In this document: piece after piece, positions 23,819 to 33,889 of the stretch
Layout of the letters: every line of letters starts with the position of its first letter
Numbering within the stretch: position 1 is the first letter of the stretch
DNA from: Paenibacillus tepidiphilus
Lineage (GTDB): Bacteria; Bacillota; Bacilli; Paenibacillales; Paenibacillaceae
Direction: 5' to 3'
Length of the DNA stretch: 64,000 nucleotides
Assembly: GCF_008635795.1 (NCBI RefSeq)
Contig: NZ_VWRQ01000022.1
Location: 62,001-126,000, forward strand
Notes under the pieces: model-generated
Databases searched by the model: none
Told to the model about the DNA's origin: nothing
Seen by the model: only the letters and a program-made list of their open reading frames with translations
Translations under genes and position numbers: made by a program

Positions 23819-26800
23819 CTAAGGCACCAGTGAGAAAGTAATGTCGTCGAACAGCATGTAGTCGAAGCCGCTGACGTAGAAGCCGACCTTACCCGCCGGC
23901 CGGTGGGCCGGGTCGGTGCCGGAGAGGCGCAGGGCCCCGTCCACGTAGACCTGCACGTCGCCCTCTTTAACGACAACCTTGACGGCATACTCCGTATCCG
24001 GCTGCAAATCGGCCGACGGCAGGACGGTCTCCTTGATCTTCGCCCAGGCCGGATTGTACAGCATCCAGGCGGAGGTGCCGTCCGCCCGCATCTGGTACCC
24101 GATGCGGGTGGAGCCGGCGCTGTCCTGCCGGTCGAAGATGTACATCGTGCCCGCGGACGGCAGCGACGCCGGCGTCTTCAGCTTGAAATCCAGCTGGTAC
24201 GATGTAAAGCTGCGGTCTACGATGCCGGTTGCGCCGTTCAGAATTTTGTAGCGGCGGTTGCCGTCCGGATCGGCGGCGATGCTGCGGTTCGGATCGACCG
24301 GCCAGCCGTTGCCGCCGTTCTCGAAGTCCGTCACATGCAGGATATTGGAGACGATGACCTTGATCTCCGCCTTGATCAGCGGATTGGCCGCAGAGACGGC
24401 GGTAATCAGTGTCTCTCCTTCATACACTGCTCGGACTACGCCTGCCGGGCTTACCGCAGCCACCTCGGGATTGGCCGACTGCCAGGTAACAGCTGTATCG
24501 GGCGTATCCGCCGGGTCGAAGCCCAGGTGCAGCTGCTTCTCTTCACCGGCTGTTAACCGCACTTCCTTCTCTGCCGGGATGATGCCGGAGAGTTCAGCAG
24601 TCAGCTCTCTGAACTTAATGTTGTCAAAATACATGTGCGTGACATTGTTGACATAGAAGCCGACCTTGCCCTCGGCGTTGTGGCCGGGATCGTTCGCCTT
24701 GAAGCGGAACTCGCCGTCCACGTACAAGCTGATGTCGCCGCCCTTGACCAGCACCTTGATGTCATACTCCGTATTCGGCTGCAGATCGTGGTGCGGAAAT
24801 TTCACTTCCTTGAGCGTCGCCCAGGCGGAGTTGTAGAGCAGCCAGACGGAGCTGCCGTCGGCCCGGGTCTTGTAACCGATCCGGCTGGAGGTGCTGCCGG
24901 ACTGGCGGTCAAAGATATACAGCGTCGCGAACTCCGGCATACTTTCCGGCGTCTTCAGCCGGAAGCTGAGCTCATAGTCGGCGTAGGTTTTGGCGCTAAG
25001 GGCCGTCGCACCGTTCACCACCTTGTACCAGCGGTTGCTGCCCACCTTCTCGATCATCCGGTAGACGTCCTGCTGCCAGCCGTTCGGCCCGTTCTCGAAA
25101 TCGGTGAAATCCATGACACCGTCTCCGGCTTCTACCGTGACATGAACGGTGGCTGCCAGCAGCGGGTTCTCGGCCGAGGCGACCGTGATAACGGTCTCGC
25201 CGACCGTCTTCCCTGTGATGACTCCGGCACTGTCCACAGCGGCGATACTGCTGTCGGCCGAGGTGAAGCTCAGCGCCGGGTTGCTGGCATTCCACGGCAG
25301 TACAGCCGTCCGCAGCTTGACGGTCTTCCAGCGGTCTACCGTCACCTCGTTGTCATAGACGGTCACCGACTGGACCGGGAAGTGGTCCACCCCGATGGTC
25401 GTGCCCGCCTTGCCCTGGATGCCCATTTGTTCAAACGGGATATCCGGGAAGCCCGGTATGGCGGAGAAGACCGCCGCATCCGGGGCTAGCGACAGATCGC
25501 CGCCCGCCAGATCGGTGAAGCCGGGATCGGTGGTGGTCACCCAGTTGTCCGCATACTGCACCAGCCCGAATTTGTCATAGGCCCCATAGACATTGGTGGA
25601 AACACGCGGGACAGCCGGATTGTACACGACATTTCCCTCAAACGTGTTGGTATCGGGATAGTACCGGTTCTCCGCAAAAAAGTCCGCCAGCTCCGGATAT
25701 TTGGTCAAATACGGCGTGCCGGCGAAGTTGTTCTGCGCCGCGAACAGCGCCTGCCACTTCGGCATATAATTCTTCGGCACCTGATTATCCGGGGCGTCGC
25801 CCAAATACAAATCGGCGTAGTCATATGGCACTTTGCTGTCAATGAAGATATTGTTGCGGGTCTTGATGTGCGAGCCGCCATTGTTCTTGATGGCTGAATT
25901 GCCCATTTTGTAAAATATATTCTCGTCAATAGTCAGGCCCATCGTGAAGTTGTCGGGATACACGCCCTCCACCCCGGCCTTGCTCTCACCGATGTTGTGG
26001 AAATAATTGCGCCGGATGACGGTGCCCCGCTCCTGCGGCGTCTCACCGGCATTCATATAGATGGCTCCGAGATCGGAGAAGGTGGTACATACATCGTAAA
26101 TCTCGTTGTACTCGACCAGATGGTCATTGCCGAAGATCAGCACACCGGGGTGGGGTGCGTCATGCAGCTCGTTGTTCACCATGCGGTTGCCCACACCGGA
26201 GAGCAGCACACCCGGATTGTAAGCCTTGTGGTAATAGGCAAAATCGTGGATATGCGAGTTTTGCACGCTGTTATTCGCAGGCTGCAGCGTCGTCTTGTTC
26301 CCGCCCGTCAGCGTTACGGCGGTGCCGCCGATGTGGTGGATATGGGTGCTGATCAGCGCATGGTCGGTGCCCGGTGCCCCATCGAACTGGTTGTAATAGA
26401 ACCGGCTTTGCGTATTGATCAGCACACCGCTGTTGGTGAAATTGCGGATTTCGCTGTTCAGAATCCGCATCTGCTTGCCGCCCATGAACACCGCTGCGGA
26501 GTCGCGGCCATTCTCCAGCACCAGCTCGGAGAAATCGATGTAGGAGGCATTCAGCGCGTTGATCATCGGCGTCTTCAGCATCGTTACTTCAAGGGTTGGA
26601 TTGGCGGCAGCAAATTCGGCGTTCGGCAGAAAATACAGCTTGCCGGCCTGGCGGTCGATGTAGTATTCGCCGGGCATATCGATTTCCTCCAGCAGGTTCT
26701 GCGCAAAGTGGAAATCGGGGTACCAGGTCTTGCGGATGGCGCTCATTTCGCCGTAGCGGAGCGTAATCGTCTTGGCGGCTGTGTCGATACTAGCGATTTT

Positions 26801-27592
26801 ATTGTAGGACCATTCCCAGCTGTAGCCGAAAATGCCGTCCAGCCAAATATCGTCGGCCTGGGTCCAATATTGCGGGCGGTCATACGTATAAGAGAAGGTT
26901 CCGCCGCGCTGATGCACCTCGCCGTTCGGGCTGGTGCGCGACGGACCGGGATCGATAATCTCATCCATCTGGACGGTGCCCTCATTCGGCCAGCGGGCCA
27001 GCGTCATGCCCTGACCGTTGACGTACAGCTCCATCGGCGGAACCTTGCTGAGATCGTTCGCCAGATAATAGCCGTGGCGGCTCATTTCGCCGTAATCGGC
27101 AATGCCCAGCGCCGCCAGATCGGCAACCAATACCTCAGTCCGCGCCTCCGGGCTGATAATGCGGTTCAGGACTGCCTCATCGGTAACAGGCACAAAGGCG
27201 GATTTCGGGAGCTGCTCGGCGCCGGACAACACCACTTTCTCCCCGGGATATGCGGTATACGTGATCGGTTTGTCCCGTTCGCCCGAGTCCTCCTGCCGCA
27301 GCTCGAAGCTGGAGGTGCGTTCATACGTGCCCTCACGCAGATAGACCGTAATACCGCCCTTCGGCAGCTTATGCTTGGCCTTCAAGGCACGGATTGCGTT
27401 CCGGGCCTTCTCCAGCGTCAGAAACGGGGCATGCAGCGAGCCATTATTGGAATCGCTTCCATTTGTTGCGACATAAAAAGCGGTCGCCTTCTTGCCTTGG
27501 ATCTCCGTTTCCTCCGCCGCGAACGACGGGGCCGGTACAGCCATGAACAACAGGGCGGCCGCCAATGCCGCAAGCAAACGTTGTTTCGCCAT
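23819..27592 (-). CDS. Secreted right-handed beta-helix protein with Ig-like and LamG-like modules
   Basis: A 1257-residue exported protein. A signal peptide (MAKQRLLAALAAALLFMAVP, cleavage near SFA-AEE) is followed by a parallel beta-helix domain of the pectate lyase / NosD type (about residues 35-700): FYVATNGSDSNNGSLHAPFL at its start, then many N-x-I/F rungs such as MRILNSEIRNFTNSGV and NNELHDAPHPGVLIFGND. Two BIG2-like Ig domains (about 730-800 and 985-1055) alternate with two similar concanavalin-like modules, each opening with DFENG-NGW. No SLH or sortase anchor is seen. The start at 27592 has GAAAGGAAG; the frame is open to 27649. It is directly downstream of an oligosaccharide ABC importer, so it probably degrades an extracellular polysaccharide. 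Catalytic activity is inferred. Confidence 0.88.
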   Translation of the reverse strand: MAKQRLLAALAAALLFMAVPAPSFAAEETEIQGKKATAFYVATNGSDSNNGSLHAPFLTLEKARNAIRALKAKHKLPKGGITVYLREGTYERTSSFELRQEDSGERDKPITYTAYPGEKVVLSGAEQLPKSAFVPVTDEAVLNRIISPEARTEVLVADLAALGIADYGEMSRHGYYLANDLSKVPPMELYVNGQGMTLARWPNEGTVQMDEIIDPGPSRTSPNGEVHQRGGTFSYTYDRPQYWTQADDIWLDGIFGYSWEWSYNKIASIDTAAKTITLRYGEMSAIRKTWYPDFHFAQNLLEEIDMPGEYYIDRQAGKLYFLPNAEFAAANPTLEVTMLKTPMINALNASYIDFSELVLENGRDSAAVFMGGKQMRILNSEIRNFTNSGVLINTQSRFYYNQFDGAPGTDHALISTHIHHIGGTAVTLTGGNKTTLQPANNSVQNSHIHDFAYYHKAYNPGVLLSGVGNRMVNNELHDAPHPGVLIFGNDHLVEYNEIYDVCTTFSDLGAIYMNAGETPQERGTVIRRNYFHNIGESKAGVEGVYPDNFTMGLTIDENIFYKMGNSAIKNNGGSHIKTRNNIFIDSKVPYDYADLYLGDAPDNQVPKNYMPKWQALFAAQNNFAGTPYLTKYPELADFFAENRYYPDTNTFEGNVVYNPAVPRVSTNVYGAYDKFGLVQYADNWVTTTDPGFTDLAGGDLSLAPDAAVFSAIPGFPDIPFEQMGIQGKAGTTIGVDHFPVQSVTVYDNEVTVDRWKTVKLRTAVLPWNASNPALSFTSADSSIAAVDSAGVITGKTVGETVITVASAENPLLAATVHVTVEAGDGVMDFTDFENGPNGWQQDVYRMIEKVGSNRWYKVVNGATALSAKTYADYELSFRLKTPESMPEFATLYIFDRQSGSTSSRIGYKTRADGSSVWLLYNSAWATLKEVKFPHHDLQPNTEYDIKVLVKGGDISLYVDGEFRFKANDPGHNAEGKVGFYVNNVTHMYFDNIKFRELTAELSGIIPAEKEVRLTAGEEKQLHLGFDPADTPDTAVTWQSANPEVAAVSPAGVVRAVYEGETLITAVSAANPLIKAEIKVIVSNILHVTDFENGGNGWPVDPNRSIAADPDGNRRYKILNGATGIVDRSFTSYQLDFKLKTPASLPSAGTMYIFDRQDSAGSTRIGYQMRADGTSAWMLYNPAWAKIKETVLPSADLQPDTEYAVKVVVKEGDVQVYVDGALRLSGTDPAHRPAGKVGFYVSGFDYMLFDDITFSLVP

Positions 27593-27713
27593 TGCTCTCT
27601 TCCTTTCAGGTTGAATTGACGGCGGCCCCGCTTCTCTTATCTGGGTCACGAAGCCGCCCTCTTCTGCAGCAGATCTCTCCCGAAATTCCTTGAGCCTGAT
27701 ATAAGCTAAACTT

Positions 27714-29270
27714 TTATTTTTTCAAACCGGAATCTTTAAGGAACTGCTCGAACTGCTTGGTGACTTCAGCCACGTACTTCTCTTCGCCGGCTTCCTTCAG
27801 CTTGCCGTACAGCGTCGGCCAGGTTTCGTCGAAATCCAGGGTGCCAGTGATGATGCCGCGTTTATATTCGTCCCAGACGGCGTTGAGGTTGGCGATCTCC
27901 GTATTGACCGGCTCGGAATTGAACTTGAAGGCGCCGACCGGGTTGATTTCGGCCTCTTCGTTGATCTTCTTCGTTTCTTCCCAGACGTTCTCCGGCTGGC
28001 CTTCCTTCAGGTAGGAGTTAAATACGCTGCCGAAGACCCAGTCCATATTCGGACGGTAACGGGAGTCTTCCTTGGCCCGGATGTATTCACCATCCAGCTT
28101 ATCGTAATGCTCACCGGCGATACCGTTGCAGAGCAGGTTATACAGCTCCTTGTCGGTGTTGACCAGATTCAGGAACATCATGGCCCGGTCCGGATTCGGG
28201 GACGTGCGGCTGATGGACTGGTTGGTGGTCGCCGAATAGCCGTTGGAGAACCAGTTGCTGAGCGGAACGGTGATGACGTCCAGACCGCTGTTCTTGGCTT
28301 TGACTTCGGCTTCAACGCCCGGCTTCAGGATGACGTTGAAATCAACGGCAATCTGTCCCTTGCTGGAGAAGTCGGTCGATTTGGCCGTAGCGGCATCCTT
28401 GTAGATGTAGCCCTTCTTATACCATTCGGTAGCCAGACGGAAATTGTCCAGCTCTTCCTCAGGGTAACGGTACAGCTGATAGGTCGGGTCGTTCGTCTTG
28501 ATATAGAAGTGGCCGTCGAGTCCTGGCACGCTCCAGTAGTCCTCGTTGTGGTTCAGCGGGTTGAAGTCAAAGTATCCGCCGAAGTTGTTGAATGGAATGA
28601 TGTCCGGCTCGTTCTGCTTCAGCTGCTCGAAGAACGGCTCGATATCTTCTATTTTTTTGATCGAAGCCGGGTCCAGATTGTATTTGTCGGCAAAACGCTT
28701 CTGTACGATATAGCCGTAACGGGAGCCGATAATCTGCTGGTTCGGAATGCCGTAAATTTGTCCGTCGACGGTCAGGCCGTCCCACATGACCTGCGGCACA
28801 TCGGCTTTAAGCTCAGGCGCATATTGGTCAAGCAGTTCATCAATTGGCTGGATCGCACCCTTGCGCACCAGCTCCTCCGGCTTCAGCATGTAGCCGGTCC
28901 AGAGAATGTCGAACTTCTCGCCTGCGGCCAGCACGGTGTTCAGCTTCTGCACATAGTCCCCGATGGCGACCGGCATCAGCTTGACGGTGGCATTGATCTT
29001 CTCCTTAACGATCTTGTTGACTTCATCCTGAACCTTCTGCTGATCGGCCTGCAGTTGGGACAACGGGTAATACCAGGTCAGCTCGACCTCCTTCAGGTCG
29101 CTTGCACCGCCCGCATCCGGAGCTGCGCTTTGTGTGCTAGGCGTGCCGGAATTCGCCGGCTCTTTCGCACCGTTCCCTGCATTGCCGTTGTTGTTATTGC
29201 CGCCGCAGCCGGACAGCACGGAGCCCGCGAGCAGTGCGAGCGCCATCATACCAAACAGCTTCTTTTTCAT
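27714..29270 (-). CDS. Extracellular solute-binding lipoprotein (LplA-type)
   Basis: A 518-residue substrate-binding lipoprotein. The signal peptide ends in the lipobox LSGC (Cys about residue 22), followed by an Asn/Gly-rich linker and the binding domain (ELTWYYPLSQLQADQQKVQ at its start). The C-terminal region from about residue 380 (PDRAMMFLNLVNTDKELYNL) matches the DUF3502-like end of LplA/YtcQ-type proteins that bind oligosaccharides. AGGAGG precedes the ATG. It follows the two permease genes and precedes the beta-helix gene. The ATPase (MsmX-type) is not in the cluster, as is usual for these importers. Substrate unknown. Confidence 0.92.
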   Translation of the reverse strand: MKKKLFGMMALALLAGSVLSGCGGNNNNGNAGNGAKEPANSGTPSTQSAAPDAGGASDLKEVELTWYYPLSQLQADQQKVQDEVNKIVKEKINATVKLMPVAIGDYVQKLNTVLAAGEKFDILWTGYMLKPEELVRKGAIQPIDELLDQYAPELKADVPQVMWDGLTVDGQIYGIPNQQIIGSRYGYIVQKRFADKYNLDPASIKKIEDIEPFFEQLKQNEPDIIPFNNFGGYFDFNPLNHNEDYWSVPGLDGHFYIKTNDPTYQLYRYPEEELDNFRLATEWYKKGYIYKDAATAKSTDFSSKGQIAVDFNVILKPGVEAEVKAKNSGLDVITVPLSNWFSNGYSATTNQSISRTSPNPDRAMMFLNLVNTDKELYNLLCNGIAGEHYDKLDGEYIRAKEDSRYRPNMDWVFGSVFNSYLKEGQPENVWEETKKINEEAEINPVGAFKFNSEPVNTEIANLNAVWDEYKRGIITGTLDFDETWPTLYGKLKEAGEEKYVAEVTKQFEQFLKDSGLKK

Positions 29271-29307
29271 GTGTGTGACCTCCTGTACTTAGTACAATAG
29301 TTGTATG

Positions 29308-30192
29308 TTAACCCTTGAGGGAGCCAACCGTAAGCCCTTTGACAAAAAACCGCTGAAAGAACGGGAAGATGACCAGCATCGGTCCGCCGGCCAGCACCGC
29401 AATCGCCATCCGTGCCGAATTGTTCGGGAAGCTGGAGAGGTCGATGCCGAGCGCCTGCGTGAACTCCGAATTCGAGGTCAGGAACTCAATGCTGTTAAGC
29501 GTCCGCACCAGCAGAAGCTGCAGCGGCACCTTGTTCGGATCGTCGATGTAGAGCATCGCGTTAAACCATTCGTTCCAGTAGCTGAACGAGATCAGAAGTC
29601 CCAGTGTAGCCAGTGCCGGCGTAGACAGCGGAAGGATGATCCGGAAAAAGATGCGGAACTCGCGCGCCCCGTCGATTTTGGCCGATTCAATAATTTCCAG
29701 CGGGATCTTCGACATAAAGCCCTTCATCACCATAATGTTGAACGGCGAAAGCAGAATTGGCAGAATGAGTGCAAATAGACTGTCCTTCAGATGAAGGTAC
29801 TGCGTAATCAGAATATAGGACGGCACGAGTCCCCCGCTAAACAGCATCGTAAAGAACACATAGAAGGTCGTCGGCCGGTTATAGCGGTAGTCGGGTCTGG
29901 AAATTACATAAGCGGTCATCGCTGTCAGCAGGAGGCCGAGCAGCGCTCCGACAACCGTTACGGTAATCGTCACCCCGTAAGCCCGGAACAGAACGTCGGG
30001 ACTGTCCAGCAGATAACGGTAGGCATCCAGGCTGACGGTTTCCGGGATAAACTGATACCCGTTCTGGGTCAGCGATTTCTCGTCCGTCAGCGACACCGCA
30101 ATCACCAGCAGAAAGGGCAGGATGACGGCAAGCGACAACAGGATGAACAGCAGGTTAAGCAGTACTTTGGATATTTCGAATTTCTTAGGCAT
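29308..30192 (-). CDS. Carbohydrate ABC transporter permease (LplC/MalG type)
   Basis: A 294-residue inner subunit with six predicted membrane segments. The EAA-type loop for contact with the ATPase reads ESAKIDGAREFRIFFRIILP. The first helix (LLNLLFILLSLAVILPFLLV), the YVISRPDYRYNRPTTFYVFF motif and the C-terminal FFQRFFVKGLTVGSLKG are those of LplC/YtcP permeases. Start ATG with GGAGGAGG. It is 15 bases from the upstream permease gene and 37 from the binding-protein gene, in one operon. Confidence 0.93.
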   Translation of the reverse strand: MPKKFEISKVLLNLLFILLSLAVILPFLLVIAVSLTDEKSLTQNGYQFIPETVSLDAYRYLLDSPDVLFRAYGVTITVTVVGALLGLLLTAMTAYVISRPDYRYNRPTTFYVFFTMLFSGGLVPSYILITQYLHLKDSLFALILPILLSPFNIMVMKGFMSKIPLEIIESAKIDGAREFRIFFRIILPLSTPALATLGLLISFSYWNEWFNAMLYIDDPNKVPLQLLLVRTLNSIEFLTSNSEFTQALGIDLSSFPNNSARMAIAVLAGGPMLVIFPFFQRFFVKGLTVGSLKG

Positions 30193-30207
30193 CGCTAGGC
30201 CTCCTCC

Positions 30208-31239
30208 TTACCACATGGAATGATCCGGGTTAATTTTCTTCACAATGCCGTTCGCCGTCAGCACCAGCACAAGACCCACCACTGACTGGTAGAAGCCCGT
30301 TGCCGCAGACATGCTGACATTGCCGACTTCACGCAGGGCACGGTACACATACGTATCGATAATATCCGTGGAGCCGTACAGGAACCCGGAGTTGTTCGGT
30401 ATGAAGTAGTGCAGTCCGAAATCCCCGCGGAACATATTGCCGATGGAGAGAATCAGCATAATAATGACCAGCGGCGCCAGCTGCGGAATGGTGATTTTGA
30501 TGGCCATCTGCCATTTGGTTGCCCCGTCGATCCGCGCCGCCTCGTAATATTCGCTGTTAATCCCCATGATGCCCGCGAAATAAATCAGCGTGTTGAACCC
30601 GACCACTTTCCACAATTGCACCAGGATCAGGATGAACGGCCACGGCGCCGCCGTCTGATACCAGCTCACCGGATCGAAGCCCAGCGATTCCAGCGTGCGG
30701 TTAATGAAGCCGTCGGAATGGTTCAGAAACGCGTAGGCCACATAACCCACGAGCACCCACGACAGGAAATGGGGCAGAAACAAAGCCGTCTGGTAGAACT
30801 TGCTCCACTTCGCCTTGATTTCATTTAACAGGATCGCCAGCAGCAGCGCCGCCGAGGTCCCGACCAGAATGTAAGCGGTGTTATAAAGAACCGTGTTGCG
30901 TGTAATCCGCCAGGCTGTATCCGTAGCGAATAAATAACGGAAATTGTCCAGCCCCACCCACTTGCTGCCGAACATGCCCAGATCATAACGGTAATTCTTG
31001 AAGGCGATAATGAGACCGATCATTGGAATATAGGCAAAAATTAATTTGTACAATATTCCCGGCAGCGAGAGCAGGAACAGCTCCCGGTTGTTCCGGAAAT
31101 GGTGAAGCTCTCTCCGGAACCATGACTTCTTCTTCTGTGTGCCCCGCGGCGAATCCGGATACGGTCCCTGTTCCGCCAGCCCCGCACCCGGGACCGGAAC
31201 ATGCTCCGTGCCGGAGGCCATTGTAACCCTTTTCAACAT
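30208..31239 (-). CDS. Carbohydrate ABC transporter permease (LplB type)
   Basis: A 343-residue permease. After a hydrophilic N-terminal tail of about 50 residues come six membrane segments (LLSLPGILYKLIFAYIPMIG is the first). The EAA-loop reads YYEAARIDGATKWQMAIKIT, followed by IPQLAPLVIIMLIL, and the sequence ends in NGIVKKINPDHSMW, the usual LplB/YtcO ending. Start ATG at 31239 with GGAAGGAG. It is the first gene of the permease-permease-binding protein-beta helix operon and lies downstream of the CTGTAYA array. Confidence 0.93.
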   Translation of the reverse strand: MLKRVTMASGTEHVPVPGAGLAEQGPYPDSPRGTQKKKSWFRRELHHFRNNRELFLLSLPGILYKLIFAYIPMIGLIIAFKNYRYDLGMFGSKWVGLDNFRYLFATDTAWRITRNTVLYNTAYILVGTSAALLLAILLNEIKAKWSKFYQTALFLPHFLSWVLVGYVAYAFLNHSDGFINRTLESLGFDPVSWYQTAAPWPFILILVQLWKVVGFNTLIYFAGIMGINSEYYEAARIDGATKWQMAIKITIPQLAPLVIIMLILSIGNMFRGDFGLHYFIPNNSGFLYGSTDIIDTYVYRALREVGNVSMSAATGFYQSVVGLVLVLTANGIVKKINPDHSMW

Positions 31240-31329
31240 AGCAAAGCTCCTTCCTTTCCATCCTTGACGCTTGCCCTTAGTCTCAGGCTTTGCACGACTA
31301 ACGATAGCGCAGAAAGGGGCGGAACGTTA

Positions 31330-31419
31330 CTGTACAATTGCAGGATTGCTGTACAGAGGGGCTGTATAGATCACGGATTGCTGTACATGAGGGCTGTATG
31401 GACTAAGGAATCCTGTACA
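31330..31419. repeat. Phased CTGTAYA sites upstream of the ABC importer operon
   Basis: CTGTACA or CTGTAT occurs at 31330, 31349, 31362, 31381, 31394 and 31413, all in the same direction. Spacings alternate 19, 13, 19, 13, 19, giving a 32-bp period (about three helical turns). Flanking GGATTG at 31343 and 31375 and GGAATC at 31407 follow the same 32-bp period. The array lies 90-180 bases before the permease start codon and next to the gene for the AraC-type sensor, so it is a likely operator region. Confidence 0.6.
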
Positions 31420-31446
31420 GTCTGCGGAACCGCCGGATAAGACAGG

Positions 31447-31482
31447 CAAAGGCCCGCAAATCGGCTCTCTCCTTTGCGGGCC
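31447..31482 (-). terminator. Terminator of the Cache-AraC regulator gene
   Basis: A perfect 10-base stem, GGCCCGCAAA (31451-31460) with TTTGCGGGCC (31473-31482), lies 20 bases after the regulator stop codon; on the minus strand a short TTTG follows. Confidence 0.7.
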
Positions 31483-31502
31483 CTGCTTCCAAAAGATTTC
31501 AG

Positions 31503-33806
31503 TTAGGTGCTGCGGTCAATGGCCGATTTCAGCCGGTATTCCTTCGGAGTCGCCCCGTAGCGGCGCTTGAACAGTCTGTAGAAATAGCTTTCGTTGCCGA
31601 AGCCCACCTTCTCCATAATTTCCGCCACCGTCATATCCTGCTGCTCCAGATACTGTCGTGCTTTGGCCAGACGGGCCTCATTGATGCGGTCCACGACACT
31701 TGCGCCTTCCTGCGCCTTGAACACTTGGCCGAGATACACGGAGCTCATCTTCAGCATATCGGCAATCCGCTGCAGGTTGAGATCAGGGTCTTCGTAATGC
31801 TTGTCGATGACCTCCTTGACGGTGTCGGCCAGCAGCCTGTTCTTGTCCTCGCGTCCGCTGCGGCGCTGCCCGCACACCTCGCGCACGACCTCCAGCAGAA
31901 CCTCTTCGATCTCATCCAGTGTTTCCTTTTCCAGAATTCGCCGGTTAATGGCCTGCAAATTGACCGATACCGGGTTCAGATTGTTATGATTCATCTCGCC
32001 GAGCGTATTGCTTAGCGTCACCGCCAGATGCAGCACGGAAGAGAACATATTCTCAAAGCTGAAGCCGCCGAGCAGCTCTCGCCAGCTGCGGATGGCCTGC
32101 TCCGTGTCTTCCAGATCGCCGCTCTTCAAGCCTTCAATGACCCGGCGCTCCAATTCCTGCGGAATCCGCAGCGATTCGCTCTGTTCATTGGCACGCAGCC
32201 GCTCCGGCTCAAGCACCGCACCCTTGCCGAAGATCATCCGGTAGTTGCTGTGGCGTACCGCCTGGTTATACTGCTGCGTGATCAGGCGGTAGTCGGTAAA
32301 CACCTCGCTCAGTGTGACCGTGAAGGTAATCCGGTAATACTGGAGAATAGTCTGCTGCAGTTCGCGGAAGCTGTCACCGAGCCGCTCCAGCTTCCTGTTG
32401 TCTCCGCCTACGATAAACACGAGGTGCCCGCTCTTCATATCTGCCGCTTCGCAGGAGCCGGTATGGCGCAGCAGCTCCTGTCCGATATTGGCGACCGCGA
32501 AGTAGAACAGCGACTCCATCCGTGAGCCCGGCCCTTTACCGAGCCCCTGCAGATCATCGATCTGCACCAGTGCGAGCCGCAGCGGGCCCGGATAGGCGAT
32601 GTCGATGCCGTATTGCTCCCGCAAGCGCAGAAACTCCGTCTCCTCCATGCTCCCGCTGAGTCCGAGCAGGCTGCGCAGGTGATAGAGCTTGCCGATGTTG
32701 GTCTGCGAGGCCCGCTCCTGCTCCAGCCCCTTGAGCTTGCCGATCATCTCGGTCACATTCGCCGCGATCAATGACAGCTCATCCTTCGCCTGCGGCGCGC
32801 CGCCCTGCGGAACCAGGGTCAGCAGCTGGCCGACCGGCTTATACAGCCGCAGCGAGAAGAACACGGACAGCAGCACCGCCAGCAGCACCACGGACAGCGT
32901 CACCGCGACCTCCGTCCATTTCATCTGCCGGACACTGCCGAGGACGGCGTCGTAGTCCTGCATGCTGACGATCTGCCAGTTGTTCAGGGCTTTGCTCAAA
33001 TAAGTCACCTTGAATTTCCGGTTCTCATGGGTATAGACGAAGGTTCCTGGCGTCTCGCCGCCGCCGGCGATCCGCGGGAGCAGATCCTCCTTCAGATTCA
33101 GACCGGACGGCAGCGCACCGTCGGTGGAGATCAGCACCTGCCCTTCGCTGTCGGTGACGAAGAGCACGTCATTTTCCCGCTCCGCCACTAGGTTAAGCGC
33201 TTTCACATTATCGAGCATCCAGTCCGGCTTTACCGTCAGAATCAGCACATTGTCGTTGACCGATCCCAGGGACGCGCCATCGTAAATGAAGAAGGCAAAT
33301 ACGTCAATTCCTTCGTTCCTGCCGTCGAGATCCAGCGGAATCAGCTGCAGCTTCGGCAGATCAGCGCGGGAATCCATATAATCCTTAAGTGCGCCATAAA
33401 GTGTCTCGTTCGGAACTTCATGGTTCAGGGAAGAGAAGAACCTGTCTTGCTTCCCGTTGTAAAAGACCGCGGCATGCAGATACGGCGAGGACGCCACCGT
33501 ATGGTTCAGCCGTTCAATCTTCAGAATGCTCTGCTTGAAATCGCCGCCGGATTTCAGCGCCAGCAGCTCCTCATCATTGAACATGGAGACCGCCAAATCC
33601 TTCACGATGCCGTTCATGTTCTCGATGTTGTAGTTGATTTGGGTCAGCAGCTTGCGGTCAGCTTCATTTTGCATACTGAGCACTTTGCCGCGGGCATTTG
33701 AATTGAGTACGAGCGAAGTTACCGCCAGCGTGGCGACCACCAGCATAAAGCTCAGCAGAATGCGCTGTAAATATTTGCGCGAACGGAGCGTCTGCCATAC
33801 ATTCAA
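31503..33806 (-). CDS. Membrane-bound AraC-family regulator with extracellular Cache-like sensor
   Basis: A 767-residue one-component sensor-regulator. A membrane helix (about 17-36) is followed by an extracellular region (40-285) resembling dCache sensors (NNVLIL-like VNDNVLILTVKP, LFVTDSEGQVLIST), a second helix (about 300-322), a cytoplasmic region, and a C-terminal AraC DNA-binding domain (about 665-760: LNLQRIADMLKMSSVYLGQV, then VGFGNESYFYRLFKRRYGAT). The start is TTG at 33806 with GTGAGG. This layout is frequent beside LplABC-type importers in Paenibacillus. It most likely senses the imported saccharide outside the cell and activates the adjacent operon, perhaps through the CTGTAYA array; the link is an inference. 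Confidence 0.9.
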   Translation of the reverse strand: MNVWQTLRSRKYLQRILLSFMLVVATLAVTSLVLNSNARGKVLSMQNEADRKLLTQINYNIENMNGIVKDLAVSMFNDEELLALKSGGDFKQSILKIERLNHTVASSPYLHAAVFYNGKQDRFFSSLNHEVPNETLYGALKDYMDSRADLPKLQLIPLDLDGRNEGIDVFAFFIYDGASLGSVNDNVLILTVKPDWMLDNVKALNLVAERENDVLFVTDSEGQVLISTDGALPSGLNLKEDLLPRIAGGGETPGTFVYTHENRKFKVTYLSKALNNWQIVSMQDYDAVLGSVRQMKWTEVAVTLSVVLLAVLLSVFFSLRLYKPVGQLLTLVPQGGAPQAKDELSLIAANVTEMIGKLKGLEQERASQTNIGKLYHLRSLLGLSGSMEETEFLRLREQYGIDIAYPGPLRLALVQIDDLQGLGKGPGSRMESLFYFAVANIGQELLRHTGSCEAADMKSGHLVFIVGGDNRKLERLGDSFRELQQTILQYYRITFTVTLSEVFTDYRLITQQYNQAVRHSNYRMIFGKGAVLEPERLRANEQSESLRIPQELERRVIEGLKSGDLEDTEQAIRSWRELLGGFSFENMFSSVLHLAVTLSNTLGEMNHNNLNPVSVNLQAINRRILEKETLDEIEEVLLEVVREVCGQRRSGREDKNRLLADTVKEVIDKHYEDPDLNLQRIADMLKMSSVYLGQVFKAQEGASVVDRINEARLAKARQYLEQQDMTVAEIMEKVGFGNESYFYRLFKRRYGATPKEYRLKSAIDRST

Positions 33807-33889
33807 GAGTCCTCACTCCCTGCTCTTAGAGTGACCTTACTATAATCCTGCACCTTTTTGGTTGTCAATCATACGTTCGCGGGAGGTCT

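Noticed and set aside
25997..27619. 540-codon plus-strand frame opposite the beta-helix gene
   Set aside because: The minus-strand frame has a signal peptide and clear domains; the plus frame is a shadow.
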